Positions 1-5,847 of a stretch of 5,847 bases of DNA are shown here, piece by piece. Numbering within the stretch: position 1 is the first letter of the stretch; every line of letters starts with the position of its first letter. Made by a program: the position numbers and the translations under genes. Under the pieces are notes generated by a model. It did no database searches. It saw nothing but the letters and a program-made list of their open reading frames with translations, and was not told the DNA's origin. Source of the stretch: Candidatus Sericytochromatia bacterium (lineage in GTDB: Bacteria > Cyanobacteriota > Sericytochromatia > JACMPN01); the NCBI GenBank assembly GCA_014377495.1, contig JACMPN010000237.1, forward strand, positions 1 to 5,847, read 5' to 3'.

Positions 1-270
1 GGGGTCCCGGGTGATCAGGCGGGGCCCGTCCGCGAGGTCGTGGACGATGTTGCGGCCGACCCGGGCACCCGCCGCCAGGTAGTTACGGGTGGTGATCGCC
101 TCCTGGAGGTTTTCGGCCTGGCCCTGGCGGATCAGCCGTTGGCGCTCCCGGACGCTGTTGACTTGGACGATCACGGCCAGCAGGAGACACGGCACCAGGG
201 CAATGGTGAGAAACGCCGCCAATAGTTGACGGCGGAATGAGGCCTGACGCCAGGCGCCGAACCGTTGCAT
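1..270 (-). CDS. Partial N-terminus of a membrane-anchored sensor/signal-transduction-like protein
   Basis: The minus strand stays open from an ATG at 270-268 to the left edge, giving 90 codons with no stop; the rest of the gene lies outside the window. The protein starts with a short basic, amphipathic stretch (MQRFGAWRQASFRRQ). One strong hydrophobic segment follows at about residues 16-37, running from LLAAFLTIALVP to LLLAVIVQV. After it comes a charged region beginning NSVRERQRLIRQGQAENLQE that looks like a helical extracytoplasmic stretch. This arrangement (Arg-rich cytoplasmic start, one signal-anchor helix, then a periplasmic helical region) is typical of bacterial histidine kinases, diguanylate cyclases and chemoreceptors. 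No catalytic or HAMP domain is in view, so the exact class cannot be told. A strong Shine-Dalgarno (GGAGGAGGAG, 292-283) lies 12 bases before the ATG, which is rather long spacing. An in-frame ATT at 276-274 sits at better spacing but would be a rare start. The gene is divergent from proS. Confidence 0.72.
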   Translation of the reverse strand, partial: MQRFGAWRQASFRRQLLAAFLTIALVPCLLLAVIVQVNSVRERQRLIRQGQAENLQEAITTRNYLAAGARVGRNIVHDLADGPRLITRDP

Positions 271-282
271 GGGAATGAGGCA

Positions 283-292
283 CTCCTCCTCC
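283..292 (-). promoter_or_regulatory. Strong ribosome binding site of the left-edge membrane protein
   Basis: The minus strand reads GGAGGAGGAG, an excellent anti-Shine-Dalgarno match. It ends 12 bases before the ATG at 270-268. It supports the left-edge reading frame as a real gene and fixes its start to within a few codons. Confidence 0.6.
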
Positions 293-562
293 GGGCCCGG
301 ACCCGCAGTACGCACGTCAGGGCGCCAAGGCCGCCAGCGCCGCACATCCGCGCTGACAGCACTCACACACTGTGCCGCCGCTATTGGCGATCCGCCCGCT
401 CCGCCCGCCGGGCAGGCGGGTCGTCGTCGGTGGCCATTGCCGGGGTGAGGCGCGGCCGGAGAGTCGGCCGATCGGGTACACTGTCTGCGTCCTGTGCGTG
501 TTGTGGCCCGTAAAGCGGTAGCCTGGCACGGGGGCACGTCTTTACCCGCCGAGCAATCACCT

Positions 563-566
563 GGAG
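563..566 (+). promoter_or_regulatory. Ribosome binding site of proS
   Basis: GGAG lies 7 bases before the ATG at 574, which is ideal spacing. It supports this start over any in-frame alternative. Confidence 0.6.
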
Positions 567-573
567 TCGAACC

Positions 574-2019
574 ATGGCCAAAGCCCAAACCGCCAACAAA
601 GGCGTCACGCCCCGCAGCGAGGACTACTCCAAGTGGTATCAGGACGTCATCGCCAAGGCTGAGCTGGCCGACTATTCGCCGGTCAAGGGCTCGATGGTGA
701 TCCGGCCCTACGGGTACGCCCTCTGGGAAAACATCCAGAAGGCCCTCGACAAGATGTTCAAGGACACGGGCCATGTCAACGCCTATTTCCCGATGCTGAT
801 CCCGATGAGCTTCCTCAAGCGCGAAGCGGAGCACGTCGAGGGATTCGCCCCCGAACTGGCCGTGGTCACCCATGCCGGCGGCAAGGAACTCGAAGAACCG
901 TTAGTCGTGCGGCCGACTTCCGAGACGATCATCAACGAGATGTATTCCCAGTGGGTGCAGAGCTACCGGGACCTGCCGATTTTGATCAACCAGTGGGCAA
1001 ACGTCGTCCGCTGGGAGCTGCGGCCCCGGCTGTTTTTGCGGACGACGGAGTTCCTCTGGCAGGAAGGCCACACGGCCCACGCCACGGCCGCCGAAGCGGA
1101 AGCCGAAGCCCTGCAGATGCTGGAGGTCTACCGCACCTTCGCCGAGGACTTCGCCGCCATCCCCGTCGAATACGGCCGCAAGAGCCATGCCGAGAAGTTC
1201 GCCGGTGCCGTGCACACCTACACGATCGAGGCGATGATGGGCGACAAGAAAGCCCTGCAGTCGGGCACCAGCCATAACCTGGGCCAGAACTTCGCCAAGG
1301 CCTTCAACATCGAGTTCCAGGACGAAAAGGGCGAGATGCAGCATGCCTGGCAGACGAGCTGGGGCATGTCCACCCGGATGATCGGCGGGATCATCATGGC
1401 CCACGGCGACGACAAGGGCCTGATCTTCCCCCCGAAGCTGGCGCCTTACCAGGCCGTCATCGTGCCGATCTTCCGCACCGACGAGGACAAGGCCCTCGTC
1501 ATGGCCGCCGCCAAGGAACTGAAGGGCCAGCTCGGCGACCTGCGCGTCCACCTGGATGCCCGGGACACCGTGACATCCGGCTTCAAGTTCAACGACTGGG
1601 AGATGCGGGGCGTCCCCGTCCGGATCGATTTGGGGCCGAAGGACATCGAAAAGGAACAGGTCGTTTTGGTCCGCCGGGACACGGGCGAAAAGATGTTCGT
1701 CCCGATGGCCGGGCTGCAGGAGCGCCTGACGACACTACTCGACGAGATCCAGACGGCGTTGTTCGAGCGGGCCAAGGCCTTCCGGGCGGCGAATACCCAC
1801 ATGATTGACGACTACGAGACGTTCAAGACCCAAGTGGCCGGCGACGGCGGGTTCATCCATGCCCATTGGTGCGAGGATGCCGCCTGCGAGACGAAAATCA
1901 AGGAAGAGACCAAGGCGACGGTGCGCTGCTACCCGATGAACGCCGTGCCCGAGGCCGGCAGCTGCGTTTTCTGCGGCAAGCCCTCCCAGGGCCGGGTCAT
2001 CTTCGCCAAGTCGTACTAA
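574..2019 (+). CDS. proS: Prolyl-tRNA synthetase, short archaeal/eukaryote-like type
   Basis: This cytoplasmic class II enzyme charges tRNA-Pro with proline using ATP. The 481-residue length matches the short ProS type (about 480 aa). Motif 1 lies around residues 38-77 (GSMVIRPYGYALWENIQ onward, ending in FPMLIP). The TSE loop for substrate binding is at 115-117. Motif 2 runs from R146-W-E148 to about R156-T-T-E159, and motif 3 holds R268 in STRMIGG followed by HGDDKGLIFPP. The anticodon-binding domain covers about 290-400. The C-terminal domain has four cysteines, C433, C438, C464 and C467, in the C-X4-C-X25-C-X2-C pattern of the zinc-binding ProRS C-terminus. The protein ends in the characteristic terminal tyrosine (AKSY). 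There is no room between motifs 2 and 3 for the roughly 180-residue INS editing domain of the ordinary bacterial type. A good Shine-Dalgarno and an in-family N-terminus support the start. It is the first gene of a likely operon with trmB. Confidence 0.97.
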   Translation: MAKAQTANKGVTPRSEDYSKWYQDVIAKAELADYSPVKGSMVIRPYGYALWENIQKALDKMFKDTGHVNAYFPMLIPMSFLKREAEHVEGFAPELAVVTHAGGKELEEPLVVRPTSETIINEMYSQWVQSYRDLPILINQWANVVRWELRPRLFLRTTEFLWQEGHTAHATAAEAEAEALQMLEVYRTFAEDFAAIPVEYGRKSHAEKFAGAVHTYTIEAMMGDKKALQSGTSHNLGQNFAKAFNIEFQDEKGEMQHAWQTSWGMSTRMIGGIIMAHGDDKGLIFPPKLAPYQAVIVPIFRTDEDKALVMAAAKELKGQLGDLRVHLDARDTVTSGFKFNDWEMRGVPVRIDLGPKDIEKEQVVLVRRDTGEKMFVPMAGLQERLTTLLDEIQTALFERAKAFRAANTHMIDDYETFKTQVAGDGGFIHAHWCEDAACETKIKEETKATVRCYPMNAVPEAGSCVFCGKPSQGRVIFAKSY

Positions 2020-2035
2020 CGGCGCCGGATTCACC

Positions 2036-2902
2036 ATGAACGAGTCACACACACCGCAACCGGGCATCGAAACCCCTCCCCCTGCCCAGGGGGAGGTCAG
2101 GGGGGGGGTCCTGTCGCCGACCACCGACGACACGGACGCCGCTCCCAAATCCACCTGGCGGAGCCGTCCCGGGCGGTCTGCCGTGCAGGTCCCCGCCACC
2201 GCCGACGATGCTCCCATCGAGCTGTTGCCCGGCGGCATGCGGCCGGCCAGCAAGCACTACGTGGTCAACCCGTACCTGCTCAAAATCCGGGAGATGCCAG
2301 AGTGGGTGGTCGAAGGGACGCGCCTGGCCCCGCTCATGGGCCAATGGCACACTTATTTCCAGCGCAAGGCTCCGTTCTGGCTGGAAATCGGCAGCTGCAA
2401 GGGCGAATACCTCACCGAACTGTCCCAGCGCCATCCCGAAGTGAATCTGCTCGGTTTGGAGATCAAATACAAGCGCACCTGGCGGCTGGGCCGGCTGGCG
2501 AAGCGCCTGGACCTGAAGCATGTCCGCTTTGCCGAAGCGGAAGGCGAAGCGATCGGGACCTTCATCGCCCCGGGCGAAATCGACCGGGTGATCGTCAATT
2601 TTCCGGATCCCTGGGAAAAACAGAAGGAATGGAAGCACCGGCTCTTCCAGCCAAAATTCCTCGACCAGCTGTACACACTGATGCCGCCTGGTGGCGAAAT
2701 CTGGTTCAAGACGGACCACGAGGGCTATTTCGACTGGACCAACGACTTGTTCCGGGCCGATGAGCACCGTTGGGACATCACCTTCGCCACGCGCGACCTG
2801 CATCACAGTGCCCTGGGCAGCGAGAACATCGTCACCTGGTTCGAGGCCCTGTTCACGAGCCACGGGCTGCCGACCTACGCGATGATCGCCAGACGGCGTT
2901 AG
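2036..2902 (+). CDS. trmB: tRNA (guanine-N7-)-methyltransferase TrmB
   Basis: TrmB uses S-adenosylmethionine to make m7G, usually at position 46 of the tRNA variable loop. The class I methyltransferase fold shows the SAM-binding motif LEIGSCKGEYL at about residues 116-126, followed by LLGLEIKYKR (138-147). The family signature VNFPDPW is at 187-193 with K200-H-R202 shortly after. FKTDHEGYF is at 224-232, and the C-terminal TWFE (267-270) with GLPTY (277-281) matches the family's conserved end. At 288 residues it is longer than the usual 210-240. The first 67 residues are Pro/Thr/Asp-rich, lack recognisable TrmB sequence and are partly encoded by a GC palindrome and a G9 run. Starting at the in-frame ATG at 2237 (M68) would give 221 residues, a normal family length, but neither start has a convincing Shine-Dalgarno. 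The first ATG is kept because it lies only 16 bases after proS. Enzyme identity is secure; the start is not. Confidence 0.92.
   Translation: MNESHTPQPGIETPPPAQGEVRGGVLSPTTDDTDAAPKSTWRSRPGRSAVQVPATADDAPIELLPGGMRPASKHYVVNPYLLKIREMPEWVVEGTRLAPLMGQWHTYFQRKAPFWLEIGSCKGEYLTELSQRHPEVNLLGLEIKYKRTWRLGRLAKRLDLKHVRFAEAEGEAIGTFIAPGEIDRVIVNFPDPWEKQKEWKHRLFQPKFLDQLYTLMPPGGEIWFKTDHEGYFDWTNDLFRADEHRWDITFATRDLHHSALGSENIVTWFEALFTSHGLPTYAMIARRR
2073..2109. repeat. GC-rich palindromic element with a G9 run inside the trmB 5' region
   Basis: A perfect inverted repeat spans 2075-2096. Its 10-base arms are CCTCCCCCTG and CAGGGGGAGG, separated by two Cs (in practice about a 9-bp stem with a 4-base loop). It is followed by TCA and nine Gs at 2100-2108, which can pair again with the C-run at 2073-2076. 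In the trmB frame it encodes TPPPAQGEVRGG. C-rich/G-rich palindromes giving peptides of this flavour are known as dispersed intergenic repeats in many high-GC genomes. Assigning this copy to such a family is inference, since only one copy is in the window. In RNA it would form a very stable hairpin. Confidence 0.6.
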
Positions 2903-2982
2903 ACACCGGTTGCGACTGACGGGACGGTTGCCGTCGGAGGTCGTGATCCCGCCCCGACGACCCCGGAAAAGGCAGTCCCACC
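2903..2982 (+). other. Short gap between trmB and the glycosyltransferase gene
   Basis: The 80-base spacer holds a small hairpin, GACGG-TTG-CCGTC at 2923-2935 (5-bp stem), with no T-run after it. It is therefore not a convincing terminator, and read-through from trmB remains possible. No clear -10/-35 pair is visible. Confidence 0.35.
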
Positions 2983-4512
2983 ATGCGCATCCTGATCTGG
3001 AACCACACGCCCCGGGACCCGGAGTCAGCCTACTGGTTCTGGTTGAAGGACGGCATGGAAGCGGGCGGCCATCAGGTCATCGCCTTGGATGCCCATGCCC
3101 TGATGGCCGTGTTCGGTCTGCAGGGCATGCAAGGACTGATCCTGCGCCATGCCGAAGCGTTTCAGATCCAGGCGGTCATCGTCACCCCGCAGAACCAGGT
3201 CGAAACGTGGCTGCTCGACCGCCTGCGGGAGATGGGCATCGCCGTCATCGCCTTCCGATACGACGACGGGTTGGTGGCGGCCCCGGGGCAAGCCCGGCTG
3301 CTGTCGAACCATTGGCGGCAGTTCCGGCTCTATGACGCCCACTGCGATCTGGCCGTCACCTTTTGCCGGGGGATGGTCGCCCAAGCCACCGAACGGGACG
3401 GGACGGCTCCGGCGTATCTGCCGACACCCTTTGGCTGGCAGGCCGTTTCAGCCGAACCTGCTCCGTTACGACCGGTCATCGCCTACTGCGGCAGCCCCAA
3501 ATACGTGGGCGAGACTCCGCTCAGCTGGCGGGTCCACGTCATGCGCCACCTTCTGGAGGCGGGCCTGCCCCTGGAGTTGCACCACGACGACTGGGCCAGA
3601 GTGCCCGGCTGTGAGGCGGCCGCCCGGCCCACGCCGACCCTGACGGACCTGTTCGGGGTTTTCCGGACCGCCACGGTGAATCTGGTGCTGCCCGCCGATT
3701 GGTGCAGCGAACCGCAACCGATGATCAAGAACCTCAACGTGGAGATCGCTGCGGCCGGCGGCATGCAGATCGCCCATCCGTGTGCGGAATTGGCCGACCT
3801 GTTCGATTTGGATGGGGACATCGCCACGGCCACGACCGCCGCCGAGATTGCCGACAGGGCCCGCCATTACCTCGCCCACCCGGAGGAGGCCCGGCGGCTC
3901 GGCCAGAACAGCCGCCAGGCCTTGGAACGCCTCGGCGGGTGGGACTGCTGGTGGGAAAAAGTTGCGGCCCTATTGGCTGAAAAAGGGATCACCCTGCCGC
4001 TGGACGGTCTAACGCACGAGGCAGATTCGGCCATCGCCCCCGAGTTGGCCATGGCCAATCTGGCGCTCGCCCACCTCTACGAAGGTGCAGCCAAATTCAG
4101 CCTGGCGGGCCATTATTTCCGGACAGCCCTGTCCCTCGCCCCCGACGACTATCACGCCCATGCGGGTCTCGCCCGCCTGGCCCCAGACCAGGTGACGGCC
4201 ATGGGCCATTGGCGGGCGGCGGCATCCTCGTGCACGGCCACCCAGAACGTCACCATGCCCGTACCTTTTGCAGTCGCCAGCCTCGGCAAGCTGGGATCGG
4301 CGTGTCGGGACGAAGCCGCCAAACGGTGGGTCGAGCATGCCCTGATGCTGAACGACGGCGGGGCGCTCATCGAGGCCATGGACCTGGCCATCCCCTATCA
4401 GCCCTACGTGACCGCTCAGGTCTGCCAGGTGCTGGCCCAGCGGCGACAGCCGGAACTGATCGCCCGCCTCGCCATCCTACATGCCCGCCACTGGCCCGAC
4501 TCGCCACTCTGA
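2983..4512 (+). CDS. CgeB-like GT-B glycosyltransferase with C-terminal TPR-like region
   Basis: This 509-residue protein begins like a GT-B Rossmann domain: strand MRILIWNHTP, then a helix and GGHQVIALD at 28-36. VIVTPQ (65-70) and IAVIAFRYDD (86-95) continue the domain. The second half of the fold starts near PVIAYCGSPKYVG (164-176). Residues 249-331 resemble the C-terminal domain of CgeB / glycosyl transferases group 1: KNLNVEIAAAGG, then ELADLFDLDGDI, then AEIADRARHYLAHPEEARRLG and a closing helix. This domain would bind a nucleotide-sugar donor. The acceptor cannot be told. Residues 355-415 (LAMANLALAHLYEG, then AGHYFRTALSLAPDDYHAHAGLARL) look like a degenerate TPR unit, and helices continue to the end. 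There is no signal peptide or membrane helix, so a cytoplasmic location is expected. AAAAGG at 2967-2972 lies 10 bases before the ATG and serves as the ribosome site. The gene starts 80 bases after trmB on the same strand. A role in surface glycan, lipid or protein glycosylation is inference. Confidence 0.75.
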   Translation: MRILIWNHTPRDPESAYWFWLKDGMEAGGHQVIALDAHALMAVFGLQGMQGLILRHAEAFQIQAVIVTPQNQVETWLLDRLREMGIAVIAFRYDDGLVAAPGQARLLSNHWRQFRLYDAHCDLAVTFCRGMVAQATERDGTAPAYLPTPFGWQAVSAEPAPLRPVIAYCGSPKYVGETPLSWRVHVMRHLLEAGLPLELHHDDWARVPGCEAAARPTPTLTDLFGVFRTATVNLVLPADWCSEPQPMIKNLNVEIAAAGGMQIAHPCAELADLFDLDGDIATATTAAEIADRARHYLAHPEEARRLGQNSRQALERLGGWDCWWEKVAALLAEKGITLPLDGLTHEADSAIAPELAMANLALAHLYEGAAKFSLAGHYFRTALSLAPDDYHAHAGLARLAPDQVTAMGHWRAAASSCTATQNVTMPVPFAVASLGKLGSACRDEAAKRWVEHALMLNDGGALIEAMDLAIPYQPYVTAQVCQVLAQRRQPELIARLAILHARHWPDSPL

Positions 4513-4735
4513 TCCGACCGAACAGACATGTCAACCGCAGCCTTGATCTCCCTATAACCGCCGCAACCCTCCCCTTCGGGTGTGGTCCGGCAGCGGCACG
4601 GGTGACGGCCACCATGGGAGACCGGCCACATGCCAGGCTATCCCTGCAATGGCTGCTGTTGTCGGGCCGTTGCGACGGTTCGCCGCCCGACCAGAGGCGA
4701 CGCCGGTCGTAAGCTGGGCCGCTGGCAGCCCTCGT
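4513..4735. other. Convergent intergenic region with inverted repeats
   Basis: This 223-base gap lies between two converging genes and would be expected to terminate both. An inverted repeat has GTCGGGC (4661-4667) and GCCCGAC (4685-4691) around a 17-base loop. A bulged stem pairs GTGG-CCG (4582-4589) with CGGCCAC (4606-4612), and a second copy of CGGCCAC follows at 4623-4629. None has a T-run on either strand, so no intrinsic terminator is called; Rho-dependent or structure-only termination is possible. No coding sequence is supported here. Confidence 0.4.
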
Positions 4736-5847
4736 CTAGTTGAAGTAGTAGCCCAACTTGCCGAACAGCAGATCCGACGATTGGGTATAGCCGGTGCCGA
4801 AGACCCGCTGGCCCTGGTAGCCGGTCTCGATGGCAAAGCCACTGACCGTGTAACGGGCCCCCGCCCGCCAGCCCAGGCCCCAGAGCGGGCTGGGGATACT
4901 GGTCCCGGTTTGGAACGGGGCACCAAAGGGCAAACCGGACAGACCGGCACTCAACGTCAGTGGCCAGGCCGCCACGGGCCGGAAGGCGACTTTGGCTTCC
5001 ACATCGGCCATTAGACGCTGATAAGGCGCATCGTAGAGATCCGGCGTGCGACCGTTCAGCGGCATGTCGGCCGCCCCATAGGCGCCGATCTGCAGGCCGG
5101 CTCCGGCCCCCAGCTCCAGTTGGGGCATCAGGGGCCAGACGTAGTAGCCCATTACCCGCCCGTGCTGCTCAACGCGCCCCCCCTGACCGAGGGTGCCCCG
5201 GTTGATCGTGTAGGTGTTGAAGAGATAGGAGCCGGCCACATCGAGCTGGGGCATGGCCCGCCACGAACCATCGAGACCGAACGACGTATACACGGTCGCC
5301 TGGCTGCTCACCGACGTCGGCCCGAAGCCCTCGCCGTAAGAGACGGGTCGGAACGAAAGGCCGACGTGGGAACCGAACGGCCGCTCGATCGCCGGCACAG
5401 CCGATTTCGCCCATTCCGTCGTCGCCGGGGTCATCGCGACTGGCGGGCTCGGGACAGGGGACGGTGTCGGACTGGGCTGCGCCACGGCTTTCACGGGGAG
5501 CACGCTCGCCACCGGTGAGGGCGATGCCACCACGGCGGACTGCACGGGGGTGGGCACGGGCGTCTCGATCGGCTTCGGATTGTCGGACGGTGACGGCGTC
5601 ACGACGGGACTCGGGCTGTCCGACGGCGCCGGCAGCTCGATCAATGTCGCAGGCGTGGGGCTTTCGGCGGGCGTCGGCGACGGAGTCGGCGTTGCGACAA
5701 CCTCGGGTCTCATCGTGGTTACCGGCGACGGGGTGGCCTGCACCACCGGGGGATCGCTGGCCAGTGGTGTCGGCGTCTTGCTGCTGCCCTGGTTTAACTC
5801 GCCGCTCGGCCTGGCGGCGGCCATCTTTTGCTTCGGCCTGTCGCAGA
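4736..5847 (-). CDS. Partial outer-membrane beta-barrel-like protein with Pro/Ser/Thr-rich linker
   Basis: The frame runs from the right edge to a TAG at 4738-4736. An ATG at 5824 would give 362 residues, but the frame is open for 7 more codons to the edge. No signal peptide follows that ATG, so the true start probably lies outside the window. Residue numbers here count from that ATG. Residues 17-134 are a low-complexity linker with many PTP, PSP and SPTP units. From about 150 to 362 the sequence alternates polar and hydrophobic or aromatic residues in short strands broken by Gly/Asn/Pro turns, for example HVGLSFRPVSYG, LDVAGSYLFNTYTI, LELGAGAGLQIGAYG and FAIETGYQGQRVFG. It ends in GKLGYYFN; an aromatic near the C-terminus is typical of outer-membrane barrels read by the BAM machinery. 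It would reside in the outer membrane with the linker in the periplasm or outside. I do not recognise a specific family and assign no function. It converges on the glycosyltransferase gene. Confidence 0.7.
   Translation of the reverse strand, partial: CDRPKQKMAAARPSGELNQGSSKTPTPLASDPPVVQATPSPVTTMRPEVVATPTPSPTPAESPTPATLIELPAPSDSPSPVVTPSPSDNPKPIETPVPTPVQSAVVASPSPVASVLPVKAVAQPSPTPSPVPSPPVAMTPATTEWAKSAVPAIERPFGSHVGLSFRPVSYGEGFGPTSVSSQATVYTSFGLDGSWRAMPQLDVAGSYLFNTYTINRGTLGQGGRVEQHGRVMGYYVWPLMPQLELGAGAGLQIGAYGAADMPLNGRTPDLYDAPYQRLMADVEAKVAFRPVAAWPLTLSAGLSGLPFGAPFQTGTSIPSPLWGLGWRAGARYTVSGFAIETGYQGQRVFGTGYTQSSDLLFGKLGYYFN
5423..5776 (-). repeat. Region encoding degenerate Pro-Ser/Thr repeats
   Basis: On the minus strand this stretch encodes about 118 residues dominated by Pro, Ser, Thr, Val and Ala in irregular PTP/PSP units. 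On the plus strand it shows recurring GGCGTCGG-, GGGGCTTTCGG- and GACGGTGTCGG-like words. The units are not exact tandem copies. Such linkers are flexible and often span the periplasm or cell wall, or are glycosylated; which applies here is not shown. Confidence 0.55.

Larger units (their letters stand above)
271..573. other. Divergent intergenic region between the left-edge gene and proS
   Basis: This 303-base, GC-rich region separates two divergent genes and should hold promoters for both. The reading frames across it encode Arg- and Ser-rich low-complexity peptides and look non-coding. The best plus-strand -10-like hexamer is TACACT at 477-482, but no -35 element lies at the proper distance. 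A GC hairpin sits at 404-420 (CCCGCC, loop GGGCA, GGCGGG). A short palindrome, CACACTGTG, lies near 367-375. I see no riboswitch, T-box or small RNA that I can support. Confidence 0.5.

Noticed and set aside
404..420. GC hairpin considered as an intrinsic terminator
   Set aside because: No T-run follows on either strand and it lies between divergent gene starts, where no terminator is expected.
265..513. Plus-strand 82-codon frame in the divergent intergenic region
   Set aside because: The product is Arg/Ser-rich low complexity, has no good ribosome site and overlaps the start of the left-edge gene.
524..541. Possible sigma-54 promoter upstream of proS (TGGCAC at 524-529)
   Set aside because: The -24-like TGGCAC is present, but the -12 TTGC element is absent at the required spacing.
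901..1551. Long antisense reading frame (216 codons) opposite proS
   Set aside because: It is a GC-driven shadow: proS is unambiguous across the whole stretch, and the antisense product shows no recognisable domain.
1735..2253. Antisense reading frame spanning the proS-trmB junction
   Set aside because: It overlaps two real genes on the other strand and has no recognisable domain or supported ribosome site.
2045..2863. Antisense reading frame of 272 codons opposite trmB
   Set aside because: The trmB motifs are clearly on the plus strand. The antisense product mirrors those codons and has no family features.
4552..4950. Minus-strand frame across the convergent gap
   Set aside because: It overlaps the beta-barrel gene in another frame and its composition is Pro/Arg-rich shadow sequence.
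5423..5776. Repetitive stretch considered as a CRISPR array or DNA satellite
   Set aside because: Units are irregular and in frame with a Pro/Ser/Thr linker; there are no constant-length repeats and spacers.

Overview
The window reads as chromosomal DNA from a high-GC bacterium with an outer membrane. The outer membrane is inferred from the last gene, which looks like a beta-barrel protein behind a long Pro/Ser/Thr-rich linker. The prolyl-tRNA synthetase is the short archaeal/eukaryote-like form, which is found in only some bacterial lineages. These traits do not fix a phylum. Lineages rich in P-T-P-S linkers, such as Sericytochromatia-like bacteria, would fit, but that is a guess.

Layout. 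Bases 1-270 (minus) hold the start of a membrane-anchored protein, probably a sensor or signal-transduction protein, cut by the left edge. A 303-base divergent intergenic region follows. On the plus strand come proS (574-2019), then trmB (2036-2902) after only 16 bases, then after 80 bases a glycosyltransferase of CgeB/GT-B character with a helical, TPR-like C-terminus (2983-4512). A 223-base convergent gap follows. On the minus strand, 4736 to the right edge encodes the linker plus beta-barrel protein, whose N-terminus lies outside the window.

How the genes relate. proS charges tRNA-Pro and trmB puts m7G into tRNA, so the two form a plausible tRNA-centred operon. The glycosyltransferase is on the same strand and may be co-transcribed, but no functional link to the tRNA genes is evident. 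The two edge genes are envelope or membrane proteins with no visible link to the central operon.

The main oddity is the 5' part of the trmB reading frame. It carries a near-perfect GC-rich palindrome and a run of nine Gs, upstream of where the conserved protein starts. This looks like a dispersed palindromic repeat between proS and trmB, either read through as an N-terminal extension or lying in a leader ahead of a later start. I see no CRISPR array, transposase, tRNA, rRNA, phage or defence gene, and no clear evidence for a wholly new system.
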